A stretch of DNA of 9,076 nucleotides from Lachnospiraceae bacterium (GCA_014804285.1 JAAVAA010000059.1:1-9076); one strand, 5' to 3'; positions 1 through 6,652 are shown, numbered from the stretch's first letter. Made by a program: numbers and translations. The notes: a model not told the origin generated them from the sequence alone.

Positions 1-2
1 AC

Positions 3-135
3 TAACTCGGCTAAGAAACAAAATTCTAAAGGAACCAATTCGCGAACGCTTTATCGAGCGTGGTGACGTAGAATTTTGTTTCTTAGCCGAGTGGTCGTTT
101 AGGTTCTATGAGTAAACCAACTAAACGTTAATTTA
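3..135 (+). repeat. Structured repeat, copy A (5' side may run off the window)
   Basis: The arms at 5-28 and 69-92 are perfect reverse complements (24 bp). Inside them, ACC (34-36) can pair with GGT (62-64) and ACGCT (46-50) with AGCGT (57-61) around a short TTATCG loop. The sequence CAATTCGCG (36-44) lies unpaired between these two helices. A second hairpin follows, CGTTTAG (96-102) with CTAAACG (121-127), and then the tail GTTAATTTA (127-135). The last three bases are the blaR1 stop codon on the other strand. Copy B is nearly identical on the opposite strand, and copy C has the same plan with different arms. No protein is encoded and there is no U tract after the long stem, so it is not a plain terminator. 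It could be a structured RNA or a non-autonomous mobile element. Confidence 0.85.
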
Positions 136-2688
136 CTCTCGTACAGCCTCAAAGAACACTCCTTCATAATAGATCAGCGCATGATCCGAATCCACCAGAT
201 AGAAGAAGTGTCCGAACAGCGAATCTCCTTCCGCCTCCATCTGGAAGTATTCAAGTTCATCTACTGCAAGTTCTAAGTTTTCACTATTAATACGGAAATC
301 CGCTGCCAGTTCATCCATTGTGACAGTACTCTTTTCATACCTGTCCACATTCCGGGTTTCCCCATCCACATTGGTCCACAAAAAAGCATTTCCATATTCC
401 AGCCTTGCACTTGCATAACTATCGATCTCTTCTTGTGTCAGTGCATAAATGCCGGGCAACTTATATCCCGAAACCCTCCATCTGCCATAAATGGAAGTAC
501 GAGCATAATAATCCTGATTTTCCCGTAAGGCTGCAAACGCCTCAATATCTCCTATTGTTTTATCCTCATGAGACCGGTTATAGGCTTCCGCCAGATACTG
601 CTCCTCCAAAAAGTATCCGCCGGGATTGTACGTAAAAATCCGCGCTTGAGAAGGTATTGGATCACTTGCATGCTTGTAATGAGCTATAGTAATTACGTCA
701 GTATATCCATCACCGTTTAAATCCGGGAATGCCACCGCACCCATTTCGTCAAACACTGTCTCATCCTGTCTGATTCCCGTTCCATTTAAAGGAAATGAAT
801 AAATTTCCACTCCATCACGAAGCAGCTTAAAAGTAACATCCGCATAAGGACTCTGACTCAAATCCGGCGCATATGCCGCAAAAGTAACTCTCCCGTAAGG
901 ATTCATCTCCACCTCAAAAGACTGTCCAGCTAAAATCTGTCCATCTGGAACTGTCGGTATGAGAATTTCCTCCTTTCCATCCAGCCGAAATCCCCACTCA
1001 TTTTCTTCCGGAAGCAAATACAACATTACCTGCGAAACAGGCATGTTATCCTCCACCGTTTTTAAAAGTGTTACCTCCGTTAGGATATCTGTTGACGTCA
1101 CTCCCTGAAGTGTCAAAACATAATCTGGCGAGTCCGAAGCGGCAACATACAAAAATCCATCCTCATAGATCAGATTACTGTTATCCCTTCCCAAGCTTTC
1201 CGGGCTTACCCCGTATTCTGAAAGATTTTTACCAAAAAGGCGGCGAATTGCGTTATCCGCCTCACTCATACCTACTCGAATATAAGGAATTTCTTCCTCA
1301 TACTGCTGAGAATACCGGTTTACCTGTTCCCGTTCAAAGTCACTGGTATAAGCCGCAAACAAATAATTTTCCCAAAAAGCTCTGTCCATATCCTCTTGCC
1401 CGGAAAAATCAGGAATCGCCGCACACGCCTTCATCAGATATGCTAATTCCTCCTCCGGCAGATACTCATTAGCAAGGCTGTCATTTGAGACTGCTCCGCC
1501 ATTTTCATCGGAAGATTCCTCTCCATGATTTTCCGTCCGCAGATCATCTGTTGATCCCATATTGCTATCCTGTCCGGTTCCTCCTTCGCTGCTCCCGCCT
1601 GTTTCTCTTTCCGTCATGCCTCTTGGAACTGTCAAAAGCGCCGCCACACAAAAGACCGACACAGCCACAACCAGACAGACAATCACCAAACTGCGTTTTC
1701 TTTTTTTCATAATATTCTTCACACGCTTCTCTGTATGAGACTCCACAAAAGCCAGACCGGTACCAAAACTACTTCCCTTTTCTGCAAAAGCCAGCAATGT
1801 TCGGGCATAAGCCTTTCTCTCCTCCAAAGAAGCTCTGCGCAAAACCGTCTCATCACAGAACATTTCCATGTCCTGATTCATCCTGTTAACTGCCAGCCAC
1901 ACCAGAGGATTCCACCAATGCAGACAGATACATAAGATGCCAATCACACGAATCAACGGATCCTGATGCCTGATATGCGTCCTCTCGTGCCGGAGCACAT
2001 GCTTTTTCTCCCGTCCTTCTAATCGGTACGGTAAATAAATCTTCGGAAAAATCACTCCCATCACAAAAGGAGATGCTATCCTGTCACTGAGCCACACATT
2101 CCCTTTTTCCCATACAGCGGCAGACACTCTGCGGCGCATCCCGATATATTGTCCCAGATAAAAAAGCATAAGCGCCGCCACTCCGCAAGGATACAGGATC
2201 AAAAACAGATGATAAAGCATACCGGTTTCCTGCCAATTCCTGTCATAGCTCCTCCGTACTCCTTCCCACCATTGCTTCAGTGAAAATGGAGCGGACTCAC
2301 TTTCACCGGGAGCTTGTCCCTCCGGCTCCTCAGACAACTCCTCGTGTGTCGGTAATAACAGCTCCTGTCCTTCCAAAGGCGCTTGCGCCCATGCCTCCGT
2401 TTCTCCCACTACCGGTTCCGCTTGCATTTCATCTGCCTCTTCCGGTAAATTTGCGCTTTCTCCCTGTTCTTCCTGCATTACCGCAGAGTATACGGATAAA
2501 TCTGGTTGTAAACTAAATGAACTTTCTACCCATAACGGACAAAGCAGCCGGACACCTACCAGAATCCAGAGACAATAACTGTATATCCTCGGATATCGGC
2601 TTAAAAAGAAACGCACCGTGAGCACAATCAAAATCAGAAGGCTCGCCTGTAAGCTCATAGCCCACAATCTATAAAATGCCGCTGCCAT
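133..2688 (-). CDS. blaR1-like: BlaR1-like M56 family membrane metalloprotease with a non-penicillin-binding sensor domain
   Basis: This is a membrane zinc protease that, in the known family, senses a signal outside the cell and leads to cleavage of the BlaI repressor. Numbering the frame from the GTG at 2691 (852 residues), membrane helices lie at about 12-30, 38-55, 160-182 and 334-354. The zinc motif HERTH is at 235-239, with FCDE at 278-281. An acidic, proline-rich loop fills 72-136. The region after 355 is outside the membrane and lacks the SxxK/KTG motifs of the BlaR1 or MecR1 penicillin-binding domain. It carries a calcium-loop-like DLNGDGYTD (657-665), as in FG-GAP repeats, and a final beta-rich segment (735-852). 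The ATG at 2688 is preferred over the GTG at 2691 because GGAGG then lies 7 bases upstream and the ATG overlaps the blaI stop (TGATG). The ligand is unknown. The M56 call is firm and the sensor reading is tentative. Confidence 0.9.
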   Translation of the reverse strand: MAAAFYRLWAMSLQASLLILIVLTVRFFLSRYPRIYSYCLWILVGVRLLCPLWVESSFSLQPDLSVYSAVMQEEQGESANLPEEADEMQAEPVVGETEAWAQAPLEGQELLLPTHEELSEEPEGQAPGESESAPFSLKQWWEGVRRSYDRNWQETGMLYHLFLILYPCGVAALMLFYLGQYIGMRRRVSAAVWEKGNVWLSDRIASPFVMGVIFPKIYLPYRLEGREKKHVLRHERTHIRHQDPLIRVIGILCICLHWWNPLVWLAVNRMNQDMEMFCDETVLRRASLEERKAYARTLLAFAEKGSSFGTGLAFVESHTEKRVKNIMKKRKRSLVIVCLVVAVSVFCVAALLTVPRGMTERETGGSSEGGTGQDSNMGSTDDLRTENHGEESSDENGGAVSNDSLANEYLPEEELAYLMKACAAIPDFSGQEDMDRAFWENYLFAAYTSDFEREQVNRYSQQYEEEIPYIRVGMSEADNAIRRLFGKNLSEYGVSPESLGRDNSNLIYEDGFLYVAASDSPDYVLTLQGVTSTDILTEVTLLKTVEDNMPVSQVMLYLLPEENEWGFRLDGKEEILIPTVPDGQILAGQSFEVEMNPYGRVTFAAYAPDLSQSPYADVTFKLLRDGVEIYSFPLNGTGIRQDETVFDEMGAVAFPDLNGDGYTDVITIAHYKHASDPIPSQARIFTYNPGGYFLEEQYLAEAYNRSHEDKTIGDIEAFAALRENQDYYARTSIYGRWRVSGYKLPGIYALTQEEIDSYASARLEYGNAFLWTNVDGETRNVDRYEKSTVTMDELAADFRINSENLELAVDELEYFQMEAEGDSLFGHFFYLVDSDHALIYYEGVFFEAVRE

Positions 2689-3047
2689 CACTTTTCCTCC
2701 TCTGCCTCACCAATGATCTGCCGAATCCGGTCTAGATCCGCCCTCGACAATTTTCGATCCTTTAAAAAGGCCGCAAGAAAAAGAGGAATATTCCCCTTAC
2801 TGGTGCGCTGCAGCAGTTCTTCACTCTGCCACTTGTCCACCTCGTCCTTCGCCACCAATGCAGATACTACTGTATTTTCACTTTTAACAATTCCTTTATC
2901 AGTAAGCTTCTTGATCACCGTATAAGTGGTGGATTTCTTCCACCCCAACTGCTCATTGCAAAGCCTTACCAGCTCCGGACTTGCAATCGGCTCATTCTCC
3001 CAGAGAATACTTAAAAAACGGTATTCACTTTCAAATATTTTTTCCAA
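2688..3047 (-). CDS. blaI: BlaI/MecI/CopY-family transcriptional repressor
   Basis: A 119-residue winged-helix repressor of the BlaI/MecI family, of normal length. The N-terminal DNA-binding domain covers about residues 5-75, with the family pattern GWKKSTTYTVIKKLTDKGIV at 35-54. A helical dimerisation and cleavage region follows. In the family the dimer binds dyad operators and is inactivated by proteolysis after the partner M56 protein is activated. The start is a TTG: the frame has no upstream ATG, and GGAGGAG lies 6 bases before the TTG. Its stop overlaps the blaR1 start, so the two are co-transcribed and probably translationally coupled. Two dyads over its own promoter suggest autoregulation. 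No beta-lactamase or penicillin-binding protein gene lies in the window, so its other targets are unknown. Confidence 0.93.
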   Translation of the reverse strand: MEKIFESEYRFLSILWENEPIASPELVRLCNEQLGWKKSTTYTVIKKLTDKGIVKSENTVVSALVAKDEVDKWQSEELLQRTSKGNIPLFLAAFLKDRKLSRADLDRIRQIIGEAEEEK

Positions 3048-3078
3048 TAATATCTCCTCCCCTGCTGACTTTCTTATC

Positions 3079-3120
3079 AGTCTATCGCAATAGATTGACT
3101 ATAGTTTATTACAATAGACT
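3079..3120. promoter_or_regulatory. Two tandem dyad operators, probably bound by BlaI
   Basis: Two 18-bp imperfect palindromes share one consensus: AGTCTATCGCAATAGATT at 3079-3096 and AGTTTATTACAATAGACT at 3103-3120. The half site is AGTCTATT or close to it, and the centres are 24 bp apart. The upstream dyad covers the -10 and the other lies over the expected transcription start. Position, pairing and the BlaI gene just downstream make BlaI the likely ligand. The sequence differs from the staphylococcal TACA/TGTA operator, so this is inference. Confidence 0.7.
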
Positions 3121-3131
3121 GACATTGTCAA
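3103..3131 (-). promoter_or_regulatory. Promoter of the blaI-blaR1 operon
   Basis: On the minus strand there is a perfect -35 TTGACA (3131-3126), a 17-base spacer, and a -10 TAAACT (3108-3103). It sits about 56 bases upstream of the blaI TTG start. The -10 and part of the spacer lie inside one of the two dyad operators, so a bound repressor would block it. Confidence 0.75.
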
Positions 3132-3181
3132 GTGCTTCCTAAAAAGGAGACATCTATACAGTGATGATTTGACTTCACAAT

Positions 3182-3315
3182 TTAATTTAACGTTTAGCTG
3201 GTTTACCTATTGAATCTAAACGACCACTCGGCTGAGAAACAAAATTCTACGTCACCACGCTTGATAAAGCGTGCGCGAATTGGTTCCTTTAGAATTTTGT
3301 TTCTCAGCCGAGTTA
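3182..3315 (-). repeat. Structured repeat, copy B (inverted relative to A)
   Basis: The reverse complement of this stretch matches copy A almost base for base through the long stem and core. The 24-bp arms are 3226-3249 and 3290-3313. The inner hairpin here is a perfect 7-bp stem, CACGCTT (3256-3262) with AAGCGTG (3267-3273). The second hairpin is CGTTTAG (3191-3197) with CTAAACG (3216-3222). Relative to A, one stem pair has changed on both sides (A-T in A, G-C in B), and an inner G-U-type pair has become a Watson-Crick pair. The 3' end points toward blaI and ends about 50 bp before its -35. Confidence 0.85.
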
Positions 3316-3316
3316 G

Positions 3317-3411
3317 TCTTTGGCTAATGAAAAACCAGCTATTGCCTCAACTATAGTCGCTTAATCCACTACCTAGCTGTCCACCAAAGAGTAGACCATT
3401 TAATATTAGCC
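3317..3411. other. Spacer between copies B and C that folds back on itself
   Basis: This gap holds no gene. It has nested complementary segments: GGCTAAT (3322-3328) with ATTAGCC (3405-3411), and CAGCTA (3336-3341) with TAGCTG (3374-3379). An alternative pairing is TCTTTGG (3317-3323) with CCAAAGA (3384-3390). The following GCCGAGTTGTC resembles the end of a copy A/B stem arm. It may be a worn fourth copy or part of the 5' side of the element. Confidence 0.4.
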
Positions 3412-3448
3412 GAGTTGTCAGTTGGGATTTGCGTCATTCAATACCCCA

Positions 3449-3575
3449 GCTCCGATGAAAAGAAATCCTTGAGGAAACAATTCGCGAACGCTTTATCGAG
3501 CGTGTTGACGAAATGATCTCTTTTCATCGGAGCGGACGTTTTGCATATGCATACCCAAGTTAAACGTTAATTTAA
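3449..3575 (+). repeat. Structured repeat, copy C (divergent arms, same core)
   Basis: The arms at 3449-3467 and 3515-3533 pair over 18 of 19 positions, yet their sequence is unrelated to the arms of copies A and B. The core is shared: GGAAACAATTCGCG from 3473, then ACGCTTTATCGAGCGT, then TGACG ending at 3510. The middle pair of the AAC/GTT helix (3476-3478 with 3504-3506) is A-T here and C-G in copy A, a change on both sides. The second hairpin is reduced to CGTTT (3537-3541) with AAACG (3562-3566), followed by the shared tail GTTAATTTA. The tail ends about 17 bp before the end of the acyltransferase remnant. Confidence 0.8.
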
Positions 3576-3591
3576 GCTATAGAACTAACCT

Positions 3592-4010
3592 CTACGCCCC
3601 AATAAGATTTTTTAAGTATGGTATTTTGCGAAGCAGATAGTATGCTCCAAGAGTCAGTAAAAAGTTCCCACACAAATAACTACCGCTTCCTGTATCGTGC
3701 TGTTTAAAGCCTCCACCACATAATAGGCAAGCTCTATCAAAAGAGGAATCAAAAGCTTTTGTATCCTCTCTATGGCAAATTCACAGACAGACCGCTTCTT
3801 TAGCGAATATCGGGCATTGATTCCAGCCAACGCAAACAAAATTGGCATAAACCAGGGATTTACCAGAACGATCAGCGTGCTTAAGATCCGGCTCTCCCCT
3901 ACCCAGATATAAAATCTTTGTCCGAAATCATTCCAGATCATAAACGAATGTACTGGAAAAAGGAGCAAAATCACACCATTTCTGATATTGTCAATATAAT
4001 TCTTCCTCAT
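3592..4010 (-). pseudogene. Acyltransferase-3 (OafA/YrhL-like) remnant, central deletion and frameshift
   Basis: The ATG at 4010 has GGAG 7 bases upstream. The first 90 residues look like the start of an integral-membrane acyltransferase-3: RKNYIDNIRNGVILLLFPVHSF with the family's N-terminal His (H21), then a second helix and KKRSVCEFAIERIQKLLIPLL. At about residue 91 the protein jumps to what looks like the family's last helices (AYYVVEALNSTIQEAVVICVG), so some 200 residues appear to be missing. The frame then stops at 3654-3656. Losing one T in the run at 3659-3663 explains this: in the next frame the protein goes on as LLTLGAYYLLRKIPYLKNLIGA to a TAG at 3592-3594. Intact members have about 350 residues. 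The family moves acyl groups onto surface sugars, but this copy cannot be functional. The family call rests on sequence pattern only. Confidence 0.72.
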
Positions 4011-4064
4011 GAAAAATCTCCAACTACGAATATTACGATTGCAACACTTTCTTCCTGTCTTGAC

Positions 4065-4101
4065 AAAAATGCAGCCCCGCTCATACGGAGGCTGCATTTT
4101 T
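4065..4101 (-). terminator. Intrinsic terminator of the MFS gene
   Basis: The segments 4065-4076 and 4090-4101 are perfect 12-bp reverse complements (GC-rich GCAGCC/GGCTGC with A/T ends) around a 13-base loop. The stem starts 7 bases after the MFS stop codon, and read on the minus strand it ends in five T. The symmetric A and T runs could let it work in both directions. Confidence 0.88.
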
Positions 4102-4108
4102 CTTGAAT

Positions 4109-5410
4109 CTATTTGATTTCTTCTTTTTCTTCTGCCTCCAATGCACGGATGGCCTTCTGATGATAAGAGATGATGCTGAACAGACATCCAAGAATTCCTG
4201 TGCATAGGAACATCACTGCCATACCGCTTCCTGCTCCGCTTCCAACGACTTTTTGCAGTATAAGCGACACCGAAACACCGCTTTGCATAAACGGTTCAAA
4301 TACATAGTCCGCCAGAAATCCGCCAAGGAGAATTCCTACAGGAATCGTACTATACTGAATCGCGTTTCGAAGAGCAAATACTCTTCCCTGCATTTTGTCC
4401 GGCACCCGCTTATATAGGATCACATTCTGCCCCGCATTGATAAAGGCAATGGGCAGACTTGCAAACAGACCGGCAGCCGACCATAAAACTACGTTCCTTC
4501 CGGCTCCCATCAAAAGATCCCCCATCAGAAAGGAAAGTGCCGCCGAAACATAGATCATTTTCACGTTGTTTTTGGACAGCTTTCCTGCTGAAACCATGAT
4601 TCCTCCAAGGATACCGCCGATTCCCATCACTGCATTCACTACTCCCAGCGTCATACTGTCATTTCCGCTTCTTGCAAGGATCATCGGTGAAAGAATATTC
4701 TCATAGGTGAGCCGTGAAAAAAAGTTAATAAGCGCCATAGTCAGCACGACCACAAAAATCCCCTGATTCTTTAAGAGAAAACGATATCCCTCCTTACAGC
4801 CTTCAAATGCGGACTGCCTTTTCTGATCGTCGCTCTCATACTCCGGAATCTGAATCACAAGCAAAAGTACCAGAAATGCCGCCACAAAGCTGCATAAATC
4901 CACCATCAGAATAATCTTCAACCCATTGATCGCAAACAAAAAGGAGGCAAATACCGGCGTAAACACGGCTACCATATTTTGTGAAAAAGAATTCATTCCA
5001 CTGACATTAGCCAATTTTTCCTTGGGAACGATCCTTCCAATCGCAACCCCTGAAGCCGGCGCCTGAAATGCATTCATAAATCCGATCACACTATTTACCA
5101 GATAAATGTGCCAGACTTGCAGTCCGTTCGTTACCCATAACAAAAACACCAATGCAGAACACCCTGCCGCAATACTGTCTGATACTAACATGATTCTCTT
5201 CTTATTATGTCTGTCCACATAGGTTCCCGCAAACAAACTAACCAGAATATACGGCACATAATTGCAAAATGACATCAGTGAAACCGTCAGCGCCGACTGC
5301 TTCATGGTATATACCCACAAAATCAACGCAAAACCGGTCATCGAACTTCCAAGCTGTGATACTGACTGGCTGAGCCAGAATATTATATACTTTTTAAAAT
5401 TTTTATCCAT
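4109..5410 (-). CDS. MFS efflux transporter (MefA/EntS-like, MFS_3 type)
   Basis: A 433-residue inner-membrane transporter of the major facilitator superfamily with about 12 predicted helices. The signature between helices 2 and 3 is clear: GTYVDRHNKKRIM at 62-74 (pattern GxxxDRxxKK). The start MDKNFKKYIIFWLSQSVSQLGSSM and the overall length fit the branch that holds macrolide exporters (MefA) and enterobactin exporters (EntS). Proton-driven export of a drug or small metabolite is therefore likely, but the substrate cannot be read from sequence. The ATG at 5410 has AAGGAG 8 bases upstream. The gene is followed at once by a strong terminator and preceded by a long structured leader that suggests control after transcription starts. 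The PadR-HAAS pair lies just upstream on the same strand. Confidence 0.88.
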   Translation of the reverse strand: MDKNFKKYIIFWLSQSVSQLGSSMTGFALILWVYTMKQSALTVSLMSFCNYVPYILVSLFAGTYVDRHNKKRIMLVSDSIAAGCSALVFLLWVTNGLQVWHIYLVNSVIGFMNAFQAPASGVAIGRIVPKEKLANVSGMNSFSQNMVAVFTPVFASFLFAINGLKIILMVDLCSFVAAFLVLLLVIQIPEYESDDQKRQSAFEGCKEGYRFLLKNQGIFVVVLTMALINFFSRLTYENILSPMILARSGNDSMTLGVVNAVMGIGGILGGIMVSAGKLSKNNVKMIYVSAALSFLMGDLLMGAGRNVVLWSAAGLFASLPIAFINAGQNVILYKRVPDKMQGRVFALRNAIQYSTIPVGILLGGFLADYVFEPFMQSGVSVSLILQKVVGSGAGSGMAVMFLCTGILGCLFSIISYHQKAIRALEAEEKEEIK

Positions 5411-5444
5411 TGAATTTTCTCCTTATAGTTATTTTAAAATTTCT

Positions 5445-5581
5445 CTGTGGCTGTGCCACAGCATGCTTTCTTCTATAAGTACAAAATCCAATGGGGACGA
5501 GCAAAACCTTAAGTTCTCTTACAGACTTACGGCAATTACCTCTGTACAAGTCTCGTCCTTCCCATCAGACCTTGTACAGAG
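5445..5581 (-). ncRNA. Structured leader RNA of the MFS gene, pseudoknot candidate
   Basis: On the minus strand CTCTGTACAAG (5581-5571) pairs with CTTGTACAGAG (5550-5540). Three more pairs (5569-5567 with 5553-5551) extend this across one bulged G to 14 bp. The 13-base loop contains ATGG (5565-5562) and GGACG (5558-5554), which match CGTCCCCAT (5499-5491) downstream over all nine bases. This can form a pseudoknot or compete with the hairpin. A later hairpin, CTGTGGC/GCCACAG (5445-5451 with 5455-5461), sits 25-30 bases before the ribosome binding site and may act as a weak attenuator. No known riboswitch class was recognised. Confidence 0.5.
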
Positions 5582-5647
5582 TAGTGCTCCCAAATCAATC
5601 ATCATATGACATAACATAAGTCATTCACCCCTTCCTTAACAATCTTA

Positions 5648-5653
5648 ATTATA
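5648..5653 (-). promoter_or_regulatory. Candidate -10 box of the MFS gene
   Basis: A perfect TATAAT is read on the minus strand, just past the end of the HAAS gene. The expected start near 5640 would give a leader of about 230 nt. No good -35 lies 17 bases upstream (TTTATG), so the promoter may be weak or activator-dependent, or the gene may be read from padR. Confidence 0.45.
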
Positions 5654-5662
5654 ACACGATTT

Positions 5663-6313
5663 TTACCTCACATAAAGACCTGCCAGACGCATATCCTGAT
5701 CAAAGGTAATTCGGTATGTTGCACTGACTTTCTCATACGTAACCGTAATCTCTCCCACGGCATAATGTGCATTTCCTTGTGCCAGCTCTGCCATATAAGC
5801 GGTTCCAAACTGTATTCGTTCCCCCCATGGCTCCGCCAGAACCATATCTTTTGCCTTCTGCCATTCTTCTTGATTCAAAAAAGATTCCATTTGTGAAATT
5901 GCATTCTCCTGTAAGAATACAAATTCACCGGCATCTAATTGCTCCACAGTTTCCTTCATAGCTGACTCCACCTGGGCAGCATTAAAATATTTGCTCTTCT
6001 CAATTTCGATTCCTTTCGGCATTTTCCAATAAGTCAAGCCCGAAAGTACCACCAACAACAGTATAATCAGCGATGCTGTTTTTAATCTTTTACTTCTTGT
6101 ATATTTTTTTTGTTCTTCGATGGAAATATTTTCGTTAAAACTGTCTGCAATTTCATCTATACTACCCATTTGTGAAATAATCTCTTCCAACGTATTCCCC
6201 TGAGACAGCTTTAATTCCACCTCCGCCTGCAATTGCTTCCTAATCTCTTTCTTCTTTTCACCGCCGCATTTTATTTTCCCTGTAATCCCATTTACATACT
6301 GCTTTACTGTCAT
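5663..6313 (-). CDS. HAAS-domain membrane protein with a DUF3887-like C-terminal domain
   Basis: A 216-residue protein. Residues 1-75 are a charged helical domain like the HAAS (DUF1700-type) signalling domain that usually accompanies PadR regulators (EIRKQLQAEVELKLSQG, then a GS-x-DEIADSFNE segment). One membrane helix lies at about 79-97. The outer part (100-216) looks like DUF3887: NAAQVESAMKETVEQLDAGEF, then a beta-rich end with VTYEKVSATYRITFDQDMRLAGLYV. The start is three bases after the padR stop, and GGAGG lies inside the last padR codons, so the two are translationally coupled. The likely role is a membrane partner that modulates PadR or senses envelope state. That role is inferred from context and the domain names rest on pattern recognition. 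Confidence 0.8.
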   Translation of the reverse strand: MTVKQYVNGITGKIKCGGEKKKEIRKQLQAEVELKLSQGNTLEEIISQMGSIDEIADSFNENISIEEQKKYTRSKRLKTASLIILLLVVLSGLTYWKMPKGIEIEKSKYFNAAQVESAMKETVEQLDAGEFVFLQENAISQMESFLNQEEWQKAKDMVLAEPWGERIQFGTAYMAELAQGNAHYAVGEITVTYEKVSATYRITFDQDMRLAGLYVR

Positions 6314-6316
6314 TGT

Positions 6317-6652
6317 CTAATCCTCCATAATGCTTAATATTCCGCTGGAAATGCGTTTCCAGATTGACTCCATCTGGTTGAGTGCTTCTCTTCCATTCTC
6401 GGTTATCACATAATACTTTCTGGGTACCTGCTTCCCTTCAGCCTCGCTCCACCGGCTTACCACCATGCCGTCATCCTCCAGCCGGTAAAGAATCGGATAT
6501 AAAGTGCCGTCTTTCAGCAAAAAGATCTCCTCACTCTTTTCCTTCATCTCCTGAATGATCTGATGCCCATATTTAGGCTCTGTTTCCAAAAGTTTTAGGA
6601 CAAGCATGTCCAAAACTCCCTTTTTCATTTGTCTTTCATATTTATCGTTCAT
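6317..6652 (-). CDS. PadR-family transcriptional regulator
   Basis: A 111-residue winged-helix regulator of the short PadR type. The N-terminal helix pair MKKGVLDMLVLKLLETEPKYGHQIIQEM (9-36), the recognition region DGTLYPILYRLEDDGMVVSRW (48-68) and the wing PRKYYVITENGREAL (77-91) are all present. The C-terminal helix is short, as in the subfamily 1 proteins related to LmrR. In the family it represses its own promoter and often drug-export genes, with release by a small hydrophobic compound. The ATG at 6652 has GGAG 5 bases upstream. It forms a tight pair with the HAAS gene, and the MFS exporter downstream is a plausible target. Confidence 0.93.
   Translation of the reverse strand: MNDKYERQMKKGVLDMLVLKLLETEPKYGHQIIQEMKEKSEEIFLLKDGTLYPILYRLEDDGMVVSRWSEAEGKQVPRKYYVITENGREALNQMESIWKRISSGILSIMED

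Noticed and set aside
69..92. Long stem of copy A as the blaR1 terminator
   Set aside because: No U tract follows on the minus strand and the loop is a conserved 40-base structure. An effect on transcription is possible but it is not a standard intrinsic terminator.
1068..1472. 134-codon plus-strand frame inside blaR1, and similar plus-strand frames at 405-635, 1485-1712 and 2280-2516
   Set aside because: They lie antisense within a clear M56 protein, are rich in Pro/His/Leu as expected for antisense reading, and show no family motif.
133..2688. Calling the BlaR1-like protein a beta-lactam sensor
   Set aside because: The outer domain has no SxxK/KTG motifs and no beta-lactamase or mecA-like gene is nearby.
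3..3575. Repeats as a CRISPR array or integron attC sites
   Set aside because: The copies are few, far apart and in both orientations, without regular spacers. The near-perfect long stems lack the extrahelical bases, and the ends lack the GTTRRRY/RYYYAAC boxes, of attC. No integrase or cas gene is present.
3654..4205. 183-codon frame starting inside the MFS gene
   Set aside because: Its first 65 codons overlap the MFS gene and the terminator. The recognisable protein and ribosome binding site begin at 4010.
5262..5609. 115-codon plus-strand frame across the MFS start
   Set aside because: It is antisense to the MFS N-terminus and leader, with no motif.
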